64,000 nucleotides of DNA, from positions 101,228 through 165,227 of the forward strand of contig JACMLM010000040.1 in assembly GCA_014379595.1 (NCBI GenBank), written 5' to 3'. The notes under the pieces are model-generated. The model was given only the letters and a program-made list of their open reading frames with translations. It ran no database searches and had not been told where the DNA came from. This DNA comes from Anaerolineales bacterium (GTDB lineage: Bacteria; Chloroflexota; Anaerolineae; Anaerolineales; Villigracilaceae). The translations under genes and the position numbers were made by a program. Below, piece after piece: positions 1 through 8,794 of the stretch. Every line of letters starts with the position of its first letter. The first letter of the stretch is position 1.

Positions 1-180
1 TCGGTTACATTAGTCTGCGGATCAATCGAGCCATGTTCGAGTTCCACCTCGAGTCCACGCCGAAACTGCTCCAGGTCAATTTGAGACCAGTCCATATTGA
101 GCTGTGTACCTACTGAGCGGGCTTCTTCAGTTGATAATTGTCCTCGTATTTCTTTAAATTGAAAGATAGATTCTAAGTAA
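1..180 (-). CDS. DUF5661-like small protein, 3' end outside window
   Basis: The minus-strand reading frame across the window edge encodes a segment with STEEARSVG, MDWSQIDLEQFRRGLEVELEHG and DPQTNVT. It matches the DUF5661-like proteins at 12562-12834 and 20493-20789, so this is a third paralogue whose C-terminus lies outside. Function of the family is unknown to me. No ATG lies in frame upstream of the conserved part, and the frame stays open into the ubiA-like gene. The start is therefore unresolved: an ATA near 147-149 sits where an ATG would be expected, or the gene has lost its start. Confidence 0.55.
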
Positions 181-1206
181 TCACCGCCAGAAGGCCGGCA
201 GGAGGATTCGAATAAGAATATCTGCGATCAGGCTCAAGACGAAGAGAGTGCCGAACGAACTGTTATAGGTAAATGCCAGCGGAGCAAAATACAATGGCCA
301 GCCGCCTTGTCCTTCAGGGAAACCTGCAGGTCGTTCCGAAGGCTTAGGTTTTAGGAAAGCCGGCAGGACCTGGCGCAAACGCGGGACAGCAAATAGAACG
401 ATCAACATCAGCGGGGTAAAATATTGCGTCACAATCAGATACATGATCAAGACATATGGCACGATCATCATTCCAATGCCTGTATAGCGAGCCATCCTCT
501 CACCAAGCAAGGACGGCAATGTGTGGATGTTCTTCTCTCGATCCGCTTGCATCTTGTCAATATGTTTTCCAAATATGACAGTGGTTACACTAAGTCCATA
601 AATAATGCTTGCCAATACCACGTTCCAATTCCACTGATGGACGATCACATAATATCCACCGGCGATCATTAGCGGCCCCCAAACAAGAAATACGGCCAGC
701 TCGCCCATGGCAATATACTTGAGGGGCCAAGTGTAGAATAACAAAAGAAATGCTCCGACGCCAATTAAAACCCAAACGAGCGGGTCAAAGTTGTTATACC
801 AAACCAAATATATACCACTTAACAGCGCCAGGAAACCAGTCACAATGAAGTAAGCGAGATGCCGGTTCTTTGACATAAACCCGTGTACCAAAGGCTGAAC
901 ACCGTACATGGCACGATAATAGCTTTTCTGATCTACACCGCGGATGTAATCAACGTAGTCATTGAGCAGGTTATTACTGGCATGTGCCATTACCAAGCCA
1001 AAAGTAAGCGCGAGCCACGGCATGAAATTGAACGAGCTATCACGCCATGCAAATAATCCCGCAAGAAGCGCAGAGATAAAGGTCATGATCAGCACTGCTG
1101 CCCGCGTTGAGATCAGCCACTTTGAAATAAAATCCAGACCGTCCCATTCTTCCCTCGAAACGTTTGGTATCACTTTTAAGGCTTTACGCCACATTGTGGT
1201 ATTCAT
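181..1206 (-). CDS. UbiA/MenA-family prenyltransferase
   Basis: Polytopic membrane protein of the UbiA superfamily, which transfers isoprenoid chains to aromatic or other acceptors. The first Asp-rich motif NDYVDYIRGVD is at about residues 82-92 and the second, HIDKMQADREKN, is at about 215-226; both bind Mg-diphosphate in this family. There are about eight hydrophobic segments. The ATG at 1206 is preferred over an upstream frame extension because AAGGAG lies just before it. The acceptor (menaquinone precursor, chlorophyll-like or other) cannot be read from sequence. It is followed directly by the DUF5661-like gene at the window edge. Confidence 0.85.
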   Translation of the reverse strand: MNTTMWRKALKVIPNVSREEWDGLDFISKWLISTRAAVLIMTFISALLAGLFAWRDSSFNFMPWLALTFGLVMAHASNNLLNDYVDYIRGVDQKSYYRAMYGVQPLVHGFMSKNRHLAYFIVTGFLALLSGIYLVWYNNFDPLVWVLIGVGAFLLLFYTWPLKYIAMGELAVFLVWGPLMIAGGYYVIVHQWNWNVVLASIIYGLSVTTVIFGKHIDKMQADREKNIHTLPSLLGERMARYTGIGMMIVPYVLIMYLIVTQYFTPLMLIVLFAVPRLRQVLPAFLKPKPSERPAGFPEGQGGWPLYFAPLAFTYNSSFGTLFVLSLIADILIRILLPAFWR

Positions 1207-1257
1207 TTTAGAATCTCCTTTACAACACCAAGCGCCCTGTAGAGGTTGGTAATACAC

Positions 1258-1380
1258 TTATTTTAAGTACGATGCTTCTCTTAATTTTGAAAATCGACGA
1301 AGCTTTTCATATACAAATAGGATCGGGTAAGCAATCAAAGTAAGCAAATCCATAACGATAAATAATAGATTCAGTTTCAT
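1258..1380 (-). CDS. tiny membrane protein, 40 aa, paralogue of 17274-17393
   Basis: A 40-codon ORF begins MKLNLLFIVMDLLTLIAYPI, has one hydrophobic segment and ends in a basic tail (YEKLRRFSKLR). It is clearly related to the 39-aa ORF at 17274-17393 (MKLNLIFIIMDLLTLLAYPL), and the similarity over most of the length, at two unlinked places, argues for a real gene. The ribosome-binding site is weak. It lies just downstream, in minus orientation, of the first copy of the palindromic module, whose -10-like hexamer is about 44 bases before the ATG. Function unknown; probably a membrane peptide. Confidence 0.6.
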   Translation of the reverse strand: MKLNLLFIVMDLLTLIAYPILFVYEKLRRFSKLREASYLK

Positions 1381-1423
1381 TCTGCCTGGGTAATCCCTAA
1401 AACAACATTCATCTTATTTATTC

Positions 1424-1493
1424 ATCATATAACAGATACTCCCCAGCCACATCATGTAACTGGGGAGTATCCTTCTCCGCCACTTGGGGGATA
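1424..1493 (-). promoter_or_regulatory. palindromic operator-promoter module, copy 1
   Basis: An 11-bp inverted repeat (ATACTCCCCAG, 1436-1446, with its complement at 1460-1470) has CATC in the loop. It is followed at 1474-1493 by the second palindrome around CGCCACTTGGGGGA. Read on the minus strand, TATGAT (1424-1429) lies 7 bases beyond the big palindrome and 17 bases from the loop GATG. The copy lies between the CPBP gene stop (1520) and the 40-aa ORF at 1258-1380. Confidence 0.6.
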
Positions 1494-1519
1494 CTGGTTT
1501 AGCTGGGCAGGGAAATCAA

Positions 1520-2332
1520 TTAGGTGCTGGCGACCTGCTCTCTATCATTTGTAGATAAGTTTTTCGGCTTGAAAAATAGGATTGTTAGAATTCCCCACAC
1601 TGTTATTAAAAATCCCATGTAGTTAATTACGTTAATACCAGCAAGGTCGGCTGTAAAAGCAATATCAATCGTTGAATGAAAAACTGCGCAGATAAAAATG
1701 CTCGCCTTGGATGAGTTATATAACCAGGTCAATAAAATGCTCCCTGTCAGTAAGCTAAACACCCAGCCCATAATTCCAGCGATACCCATTGTTGTATACC
1801 CGGGTCTGTAAAAGAATAACGGTATATGCCATAATGCCCAAAAAACGGTTAAGATCAAACTTGCATTCAATGCATTAAATTTGTTTTGAAGCCGGGGTAA
1901 TGCGAAACCGCGCCAGCCTACTTCCTCTCCGAAGCCAAAAAATATCACGTTGTAAATGAAAAAGGTCAGCAGGTTGAATTGAGGAAACTCTTTGGCTCTT
2001 AATAGTCCTGCCAGATCAATCGGGGTCTTATCGATGAAGTAGCTCATGACGACTGCAATAACAGCAAGGATAAATGGGCTGAATAAAGCCACAGCTAAAT
2101 AGATCAAAGGTTTAAGTTGAAGGCATTTTGCCAATAGGTTCTTAACGCCTTCCTTCTTTAAGAAAATCCAGGTTGTCAGGAAGGATGCAATCAAAGGGCC
2201 AAGCCCGCCGAGAGCGTGATGATAGGGCAATGCTGGTAAATGAGGCAACCCTAACGCCTCGCCATATAAAGGCAGCCAGATTATCCATGAGATTAAGTAT
2301 GCAAGTCCGAAATATATAAGTAATTGTTTCAT
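1520..2332 (-). CDS. CPBP family intramembrane metalloprotease
   Basis: About 270 residues with eight hydrophobic segments and the CPBP (CAAX protease and bacteriocin-processing) signature: EEVGWRG at 136-142 (EExxxR), FWALWH ending at His169, and His219 in VFHS. These residues form the metal-dependent active site in the family. A good ribosome-binding site (GAAAGGAAG) precedes the ATG. Substrates in bacteria are mostly unknown. It is the first of two CPBP genes in this region; the other is at 6852-7733. Confidence 0.85.
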   Translation of the reverse strand: MKQLLIYFGLAYLISWIIWLPLYGEALGLPHLPALPYHHALGGLGPLIASFLTTWIFLKKEGVKNLLAKCLQLKPLIYLAVALFSPFILAVIAVVMSYFIDKTPIDLAGLLRAKEFPQFNLLTFFIYNVIFFGFGEEVGWRGFALPRLQNKFNALNASLILTVFWALWHIPLFFYRPGYTTMGIAGIMGWVFSLLTGSILLTWLYNSSKASIFICAVFHSTIDIAFTADLAGINVINYMGFLITVWGILTILFFKPKNLSTNDREQVAST

Positions 2333-2382
2333 GGTCTTCCTTTCTTGTTAAAGGTTAATTGCGAGCTTTTTAGTCAAACCTC

Positions 2383-4317
2383 TTATAAATCGCTGATAAC
2401 TTTCGGCGGAAATGCTGCTCGCAAAGCATTAAGCACGGCAAAAACATCAATGACTTCCTGAGTTATGGCACCTCCAACAGGAGTCAGGTGACCGGTCGCC
2501 GCGAACAACATTCCAGCGACACTCAGAAACATCCCGCCTACCGCACTTTGCAGAGCGATAGAGCGCATCCGACGACTGATGTGCATAAACTCGTCCACTT
2601 TTTCCAACGAATTATCCATGATCACGACACCTGCCGCTTCGGTCGTCACGTCGCTGTTTTGTCCGATGGCCATACCAACAGTTGCAGCCATCATCGCTGG
2701 AGCGTCGTTGATACCGTCACCGACGTATAGCGTTTTGGCGCGCACGGTTTCCTGTCGCACAATCTCTAGTTTCTCTTCGGGGCTTTTCTGTGCTTGAATC
2801 TCTGTGATGCCTACTTGCTCCGCCAGGTAACGTACTTCAGACTCGCGATCTCCCGAAACAATCATGATGCGTTGGAATTGATGTTTTGGGACAAGATGCT
2901 TTACGAATGAGCGACTGTCATCGCGCGGCGCATCTCGAAAGCGGAACGTTGCCGCGTAGCGATTATCGATGGCGACAACACATTCCAATCCACCTGCCAC
3001 AGGCGGAAGTTCGTCGGCGCCTGCAATGTTTTGTGCGATGAGACTGGCGCGACTTGTAACGAGTACTTGCTGACCGGAAATCGTGCCTCTCAATCCCTGA
3101 CCAGGCTGTTCACTGACTTCTTCAGATTGCGACAACTTTATGCCGGTTTCTTTTGCTGCACTTAAAATAGCACGCGCCAACGGATGTTTAGAATATGTCT
3201 CCAGGCTGGCTACCAATGTGAGTGCTTGTTTTTGGTTGAACCCAGATGCAACAATCTGTTCAGTCAGCTTCGGTTCTCCATAAGTCAGCGTACCAGTTTT
3301 GTCGAAAATCGCAGTGCGGCATTCTGCGATCTGTTCCAACACAACCGGACTTTTCACAATAATGGCGCGGCGCGCACAAAGCGAAATTGAACCGATTATG
3401 GCGATTGGAATCGCGATGAGTAAAGGGCATGGCGTGGCGATAACCAAAACCGCCAAGAAACGAATTGGGTCGCCGCTGATGATCCATGCAAGAACCGCCA
3501 AGACCAGCGCGACCGGCGTGTAAATCGCACCTAACTTGTCGCCTAAGCGTCTCAACTGTGGCCGTTTTTGTTCAGACTCGTGCATCACCTCCATAATTTT
3601 TGCGTAGCGCGAATCGGCAGCACGTTTAGTGACGCGAATCGTTAGTACCGATTCGCCGTTGATCGCCCCAGAAATCACAGTAGAGCCAGAGGTTTTTGAA
3701 ATTTGAAATGGTTCGCCTGTAAGATACGATTCGTCCATCACACCGTGACCATCTATTACCACCCCGTCAACTGGACAAATGTCATGAGGATAAATCACCA
3801 ACATGTCATTTACAACAACTTCATTTAGTGAGATATCTTCAATTGCCACGTCGTGTTTACGATGCGCCACCGAAGGCATTCGTTTGGCAAGAGCCGCCAG
3901 TACAGAAGATGCACTTCGCAATGCATAATTTTCTAACGCTTCACCACCCGCTAACATCAAGACTACAATTGCACCTGCTAGGTACTCATTCAATATCAAC
4001 GATGTAACAATGGAAATACCAGCCAGCAAATCAGAGCCGAACTCCCGCTTGAAGAGCTTTACCAACAATTCGTACACCAGTGGGATGCCGCCGAAAATAA
4101 ATGTTGCCAGCAAAGGAATCTGCGAGATTTCAGTGCCCTGACCCAACCCAAATCGGAGCAACAAATGTAGAAGAATAGATGCAACGGAAAAAATTGCGAT
4201 GAAGGTGGTTCGGCGTCGCCAAACGGAAGCTAGAGACTCCTGAAACCATCCACCTGGTGATTGGTGTCGTAATTTTGGTATAGCGGACGAGGGCACGTGT
4301 TTTATTTTATTTTTCAA
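2383..4317 (-). CDS. heavy-metal P1B-type ATPase
   Basis: Metal-exporting P-type ATPase. Visible landmarks are TGEP (200-203), the membrane metal-site motif TPCP (295-298), the phosphorylated Asp in DKTGTLT (Asp339), the HP dipeptide of P1B enzymes (SKHPLA, about 376) and the hinge GDGINDAP near 535. There is no N-terminal CxxC metal-binding domain. TPCP rather than CPC/CPH suggests a less common ion class, but I cannot assign the metal. The start is a TTG at 4317 with GGAAAG only two bases upstream, so a GTG seven codons later is an alternative. Confidence 0.88.
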   Translation of the reverse strand: MKNKIKHVPSSAIPKLRHQSPGGWFQESLASVWRRRTTFIAIFSVASILLHLLLRFGLGQGTEISQIPLLATFIFGGIPLVYELLVKLFKREFGSDLLAGISIVTSLILNEYLAGAIVVLMLAGGEALENYALRSASSVLAALAKRMPSVAHRKHDVAIEDISLNEVVVNDMLVIYPHDICPVDGVVIDGHGVMDESYLTGEPFQISKTSGSTVISGAINGESVLTIRVTKRAADSRYAKIMEVMHESEQKRPQLRRLGDKLGAIYTPVALVLAVLAWIISGDPIRFLAVLVIATPCPLLIAIPIAIIGSISLCARRAIIVKSPVVLEQIAECRTAIFDKTGTLTYGEPKLTEQIVASGFNQKQALTLVASLETYSKHPLARAILSAAKETGIKLSQSEEVSEQPGQGLRGTISGQQVLVTSRASLIAQNIAGADELPPVAGGLECVVAIDNRYAATFRFRDAPRDDSRSFVKHLVPKHQFQRIMIVSGDRESEVRYLAEQVGITEIQAQKSPEEKLEIVRQETVRAKTLYVGDGINDAPAMMAATVGMAIGQNSDVTTEAAGVVIMDNSLEKVDEFMHISRRMRSIALQSAVGGMFLSVAGMLFAATGHLTPVGGAITQEVIDVFAVLNALRAAFPPKVISDL

Positions 4318-4395
4318 TTCTTTCCATCAGGTATCTGTGGAATAGGGAAATCCATGGTTGAATAATTTATTCTTAAGTTTTATCTGCCAACTTTA

Positions 4396-5298
4396 CTATG
4401 GATGGGAAGTTACCTCAATTGAAAGTAAGGTACCTTTCGGACTGGTTTCAACATTTTTGAGCAACACTACCACCATTATCAGGTTCAACAAAGTGATGAT
4501 CAGAAATGGAATCATAAGCTCAAGTCCATCAGCCACACCCACACGCGCCATATTGATACCCATCGCACTTACGGCTAGCCCCAGTGTGACGCCTTTTGTT
4601 AGCATAATCGAGCTTAAAAGATAGCCCCAAGCATTGCGACGCAGTAAAAGAATCCCTCCAAGAAATGCTAGTGGGATGATTAGTCCTAAATCCATAAACT
4701 GGATGATCAGAGTGGTGGCGTTTTCTAGGACTGGCGTCTCATTTTGAAATAGTGGTGGAACAATGCGTCCAAGCCACGCCAACGAGAGAAAACCACCCAC
4801 CAGAAACATCAATGCGACAATCCATTTGCGCGGTAGTTGCTCGGAAAAGGATTGTGGCAGGGTTTTCAAGTCGAAGGACATGATGCTTAAGATAAATGCA
4901 TATAGGCTCAATCCAAATATAGCCACGTATACCAGGAATAACGAATTGTAAGATGCCAGGCTTGCCATAGACATGTAGGTATATAGAAAGAAGCCAAGCG
5001 TACCTGTCAAAAGCAGGCGTCCGCGTAAGGAACCACGAAACGCAAGCCAGGTTGAGATTACTAATAGTGGAAGTCCTATCACCAGGGTAATTAGGTCATT
5101 CCCATGCATCTGTGCAACATAACTAACAGTGTCGTAATAATACAACCCCTGCCCATTGATCATGACCGATTCGCCGCGATGATTGGTGTAAGGATATGGT
5201 TCGCCAGAAGTTTGGTAGAAGAGACCTGCACTGGCAGCAATCAGAGATAGAATGCCGATCAGCGGGATAAGCCATTTAAGAGTAGAATGATTTTTCAT
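4396..5298 (-). CDS. polytopic membrane protein of unknown function
   Basis: A 300-residue protein with about eight hydrophobic segments, a first anchor at residues 8-27, and a polar stretch near 30-60 (GEPYPYTNHRGESV) that probably faces outside. I do not recognise a named family. A short decayed stretch around 8640-8735 encodes, in broken frames, a sequence resembling its C-terminal part. It sits upstream, in transcription order, of the P1B ATPase and downstream of a hydrolase gene, but the gaps (about 60-80 bases) do not force an operon. Confidence 0.7.
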   Translation of the reverse strand: MKNHSTLKWLIPLIGILSLIAASAGLFYQTSGEPYPYTNHRGESVMINGQGLYYYDTVSYVAQMHGNDLITLVIGLPLLVISTWLAFRGSLRGRLLLTGTLGFFLYTYMSMASLASYNSLFLVYVAIFGLSLYAFILSIMSFDLKTLPQSFSEQLPRKWIVALMFLVGGFLSLAWLGRIVPPLFQNETPVLENATTLIIQFMDLGLIIPLAFLGGILLLRRNAWGYLLSSIMLTKGVTLGLAVSAMGINMARVGVADGLELMIPFLIITLLNLIMVVVLLKNVETSPKGTLLSIEVTSHP

Positions 5299-5361
5299 TT
5301 TTTTCCTATTGTTTCTTTCGGTTGTTAAGAGATGTCATAATTTTTCATATCACGCAGTGGA

Positions 5362-6855
5362 TTAAGGCCGGCGTGTTTCGAAGAGTATTTCCGAAAATTG
5401 CTCTACGGGCCCATTGAGCAGTGCTCCTGCTTGACCTTTTAAGTGTCGGTTGAAGAACGCCAGCGAATACGCGTTGATAATGTCGTGCGCTCGCTGGCTG
5501 CCGATCGGCCCGCTGAAGCCAATTGTTGGAAAAATCGGTGATAGAAGGTCTAGGTCTGTCAAATCGATGTGGAACATTCCAGGAACCTGCACGAAGTAAC
5601 CATCTCCAGGCAAACTGTTATACACCGCGCGCATGGTGGACTGGGTTTGCTCGATATCCTTCTCTGTCCAGCCGCCAGTCTTTTTTCTTTCAAGTCGCAT
5701 TGTGTTGGCGGGACGGGTAATGAACATTGTTGGCTGCTGTAAGCCCTTCTGAACCACATCAGCGGTTATAGCAACGTCCTCGATCAGGCAGGCCTTGATG
5801 CGTGGATCTTTCAAGCAGGCCTCAGCGCCAACGATACCGCCGAATGAAACTCCAAACAAACCAGTATGATGCAAGTCCAATCTCCCCGTCAGGATACTTT
5901 TCGGATCAGTAGTATTTATCACAGCTAGCTGATCGAGCGTGAAGCTGACATCCTGCGCAAAATACGAAATGATACCGTCCTTGAATATCTGACCGTTCAG
6001 AAGAGGTAATATTTCTGATGGGCTAACGCTCTGTTGCGTCAGAGGATCCATCTGAGTTTTTGACAGCCCCGCAATTTGATGTCCGTCCGGGAAAACCACC
6101 GATGCAGCAACACCTGGCTGATCAATGCCCACAACGATGTAACCATACGATACCAGTTCCTCAACTTGGAATGTGTTCATCTGACGATAGCCAGTTAGCC
6201 CTTCTAGAAAGATGAGCACTGGGTAGTTGGGCATGTTATCCGCGATGGGTGCAGATGAGATGGTGTTCGTGGTGAAGTACTTGAGGTGTTTTAAGGAGAA
6301 ATCTGGAAAATTGTGCAATTGCGCCAGAGCCGTCGTAATAGCGTCGGAATCTTGTATATATGGTGCATATGGGGAAGATGACTCTTTCCTTGCTGGATAC
6401 CAGATTTGCACCATGAGCTCACGACGAGCACTCGGATCGGCGCTGAAAACCTCTGGACGATCAGCATCCACCCAATGGTAGGTCAACGTGCCAATATCGT
6501 ATGGCCCGCTTGGATGTGGGAAGCGAAAAACGGGAAGTATAATCGGTAAAATGATGGAAACAATCAGCACGAGCGCGCTCAGCCCGATGGCAAGATGCTT
6601 GACCAATATCTGCCCACTGGTCCCATCCAATGGCATGATGTTCTGCAACAGCCAAACTAGGAAAGAGAACCCAGCCAGTGCGTACGCCGGAACCATTTGC
6701 CAGCGTGGACTCTCTATCAGTATCTGCGCGACAGCTATCAGCAGAGCGAGAGGCGCCAAATAACGCATCCAGAACACTGCGCGGGGTAATGGAATCGCTA
6801 ATGCGAAGAATGTTAGTAGATTTGTCAGTGACAACAGAGCTTCAATGGGTCTCAT
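5362..6855 (-). CDS. membrane-anchored PAF-acetylhydrolase-like alpha/beta hydrolase
   Basis: The N-terminal 110 residues form about four membrane helices. The rest resembles platelet-activating-factor acetylhydrolase/dienelactone hydrolase folds: WYPAR near 153, the oxyanion-side LEGLTGYR (218-225), the nucleophile elbow GVSFGG (Ser337), an acidic residue near 357 and His in GMFHID. Such enzymes hydrolyse esters or oxidised phospholipids; the substrate here is unknown. Its ATG overlaps the TGA of the upstream CPBP gene (ATGA, 6852-6855), so the two are almost certainly translationally coupled. Confidence 0.82.
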   Translation of the reverse strand: MRPIEALLSLTNLLTFFALAIPLPRAVFWMRYLAPLALLIAVAQILIESPRWQMVPAYALAGFSFLVWLLQNIMPLDGTSGQILVKHLAIGLSALVLIVSIILPIILPVFRFPHPSGPYDIGTLTYHWVDADRPEVFSADPSARRELMVQIWYPARKESSSPYAPYIQDSDAITTALAQLHNFPDFSLKHLKYFTTNTISSAPIADNMPNYPVLIFLEGLTGYRQMNTFQVEELVSYGYIVVGIDQPGVAASVVFPDGHQIAGLSKTQMDPLTQQSVSPSEILPLLNGQIFKDGIISYFAQDVSFTLDQLAVINTTDPKSILTGRLDLHHTGLFGVSFGGIVGAEACLKDPRIKACLIEDVAITADVVQKGLQQPTMFITRPANTMRLERKKTGGWTEKDIEQTQSTMRAVYNSLPGDGYFVQVPGMFHIDLTDLDLLSPIFPTIGFSGPIGSQRAHDIINAYSLAFFNRHLKGQAGALLNGPVEQFSEILFETRRP

Positions 6856-7733
6856 CTACTCGTTTCCTCCACAGTGGAAATGGACCCTGGCACATTTGAT
6901 CTCCGAGCATTTCGAGTTCGCATCATCGTTTGTGGCCCCCACACGATTACCACAACGATCGCAACGACTGCCAAAATCAAGCCCGTCACACGCGGATCGT
7001 ATAGGTAGGAGCCGTTTACCGGGAAGAGTTGAAACACAAGGTTTATCATCGTATGGAAAAAAGCGGCAACGAAGACACTCCTCCCTGTGTTGTTATAGAG
7101 CCAGGTGATAATAACCCGGTATGCCAGCGTGCCGAGCGACCACCAAGCGATGAACGTGAGCGATTGCGGCACTTGGAGTAGTGGAATCAGATGCCAAACA
7201 ACCCATCCCACTCCAACTATAAGAGACGCCCATAGTGCGCCGAAGCGATCCTGCAGAGGATCGATGGCATAGCCTGACCAGCCCAACTCCTCACCGAGCG
7301 CGGCGATGAAGAATAGCGCAAATAGGAAGATTATTGTTGTAGCATCGAGCTGTGGTTTCAGGAGTTGCGCCCCCATCAAATACATAACAATGTACGATAA
7401 GATCAATACGCTTGGCATGAGCAATATGATCGGTACCCACCAGATCTTTGCTTTGACTCGGTTGAAATCGAAAGATCTTTTCAGCAATGCTTTGACGCCC
7501 GCAGACTTGTTCTCCCTGTACACAAGAATCAGTGCCGCTGTCGCTGGGGCTGCAACCATGAGCGCAGAAATGGGAATGCTGGGCAGCAACTGAATCTGGA
7601 TTACTGCACCAACTATCCAAAATGGGATGGAGAGTGCGAAGACTAACAAGAAGAACTTCAGAGGCGACCTGTTCCCGGGGGCGGATAGGTTTAATCCGTT
7701 GTCATCAACTGACGGGATGTGCGGTTTGTGCAT
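6852..7733 (-). CDS. CPBP family intramembrane metalloprotease, EExxxS variant
   Basis: A 293-residue CPBP-type membrane protein. The EExxxR motif reads EELGWSG (148-154), with Ser in place of Arg; the later VVWHL and FFHTMI histidines are kept. It may still be a protease, since the Glu pair and histidines remain, but the substitution is worth noting. The stop overlaps the start of the PAF-AH-like hydrolase by four bases, which makes a two-gene operon. The ribosome-binding site CAGGAG is upstream of the ATG. Confidence 0.82.
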   Translation of the reverse strand: MHKPHIPSVDDNGLNLSAPGNRSPLKFFLLVFALSIPFWIVGAVIQIQLLPSIPISALMVAAPATAALILVYRENKSAGVKALLKRSFDFNRVKAKIWWVPIILLMPSVLILSYIVMYLMGAQLLKPQLDATTIIFLFALFFIAALGEELGWSGYAIDPLQDRFGALWASLIVGVGWVVWHLIPLLQVPQSLTFIAWWSLGTLAYRVIITWLYNNTGRSVFVAAFFHTMINLVFQLFPVNGSYLYDPRVTGLILAVVAIVVVIVWGPQTMMRTRNARRSNVPGSISTVEETSR

Positions 7734-7783
7734 CGTTTTGTTTTCTCCTGATTAATAATTCTAGCCATCCACTGCAAGTGATG

Positions 7784-8599
7784 TTAGACCGCTTTCAGTG
7801 AGTTGTTCATAAACCTGGTCAAAAAATCCATGACTGTTTTATGAAAATAATTTGGATCGTCTAAATTAGCAGCATGTTTTGCATTTCGAATGACCACAAA
7901 TTTGCAATCAGACTCATGATTTGCCCATAATGGCATAACTCTGCGAATATTTCCAGTTTTATCTTTATCCCCGACTATCAGCAATAAAGGTTTGTTTATA
8001 TGGTATTCTGGTTCGCAATGTAAACAAGAAGAAGTTTCCATCAAAATCTGCACAAACTCACCTTTCGTCAGACTCTCCATTGCAGGCCGTAAAAATTCCT
8101 GAGACACCTTTGTTGTTGCAGTTGCGGCAAGGGATTGACTCACAAGTGCTCTGTAGGGGTAAATTTTTAAAATTGGCTCGGCAATACTTAAACTGAAAGA
8201 TTCCAAAATAGAAAGTTTTTGAAAATTCCAGGTGCAACCTAAGAAAACCATGCCATTTACTCGTTCTGGATGATAGAATACTAATTCCTGATGTAAATTT
8301 CCACCCATTGAATGTCCGACAAAAATTGCTTGTTCAACATGAAGTCTATCCAGGATGCCCAGTAAGTCGTACATTGCTTCTTTGAATGATAAGGGCGCAG
8401 GGCGTGAAAGACCGTGCCCCCGCACATCCCAAGTCAATACTCTAAAATGCTCGCTAACAATTGGCAAAGTTGCATCCCATTCATGATGATCAATAGTCGC
8501 CCCATGAGTAAATACAACAAGAGGAGCATTGTTTTTTCCTCCTATCCAGTAGTGGATTTTGACTCCATCACGTTCTAAAGATTCTTCGGTGAGTTTCAT
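7784..8599 (-). CDS. alpha/beta hydrolase
   Basis: A 271-residue alpha/beta-hydrolase. HGATIDHHEW at 32-41 forms the oxyanion strand-loop, the nucleophile elbow is GHSMGG (Ser97), the acidic residue is in VGDKDKTG and the catalytic His in NAKHAANLDDP near the C-terminus. A lid region lies at roughly 125-190. The layout is that of esterases, haloperoxidase-like and C-C hydrolases; the substrate cannot be assigned. AAAGGA precedes the ATG. It lies about 50 bases upstream of the CPBP/PAF-AH pair on the same strand. Confidence 0.85.
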   Translation of the reverse strand: MKLTEESLERDGVKIHYWIGGKNNAPLVVFTHGATIDHHEWDATLPIVSEHFRVLTWDVRGHGLSRPAPLSFKEAMYDLLGILDRLHVEQAIFVGHSMGGNLHQELVFYHPERVNGMVFLGCTWNFQKLSILESFSLSIAEPILKIYPYRALVSQSLAATATTKVSQEFLRPAMESLTKGEFVQILMETSSCLHCEPEYHINKPLLLIVGDKDKTGNIRRVMPLWANHESDCKFVVIRNAKHAANLDDPNYFHKTVMDFLTRFMNNSLKAV

Positions 8600-8639
8600 A
8601 GAATATCCTTTCTGAAAGGGATGAGCTAAGCATTCAAGC

Positions 8640-8735
8640 CAGCGGCATGAAAAAACTTGAGAAGATCACCACGCTCAACAACATGACATGAGAAACGGAA
8701 TCACAAGCCCAAATCTATATGACGGTTGACATCAG
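8640..8735 (-). pseudogene. possible decayed fragment of a 4396-5298-like membrane protein
   Basis: On the minus strand, broken frames encode hydrophobic pieces (LVIPFLMS, then LLSVVIFSSFFMPLA before a stop) that resemble the C-terminal GLELMIPFLIITLL region of the membrane protein at 4396-5298. A frameshift separates them. This could also be chance hydrophobic coding in an intergenic stretch. Confidence 0.25.
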
Positions 8736-8794
8736 CTACCCTCTTTGTAATCTGCATGATTGGCGAAGATTACAACATCTTCCACCCTGCTCTA

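Noticed and set aside
1424..1493. Reading the five-copy module as a known riboswitch
   Set aside because: The sequence does not match the c-di-GMP, THF, preQ1, fluoride or other riboswitch cores I know; the constant spacing to a -10-like hexamer favours DNA-level control.
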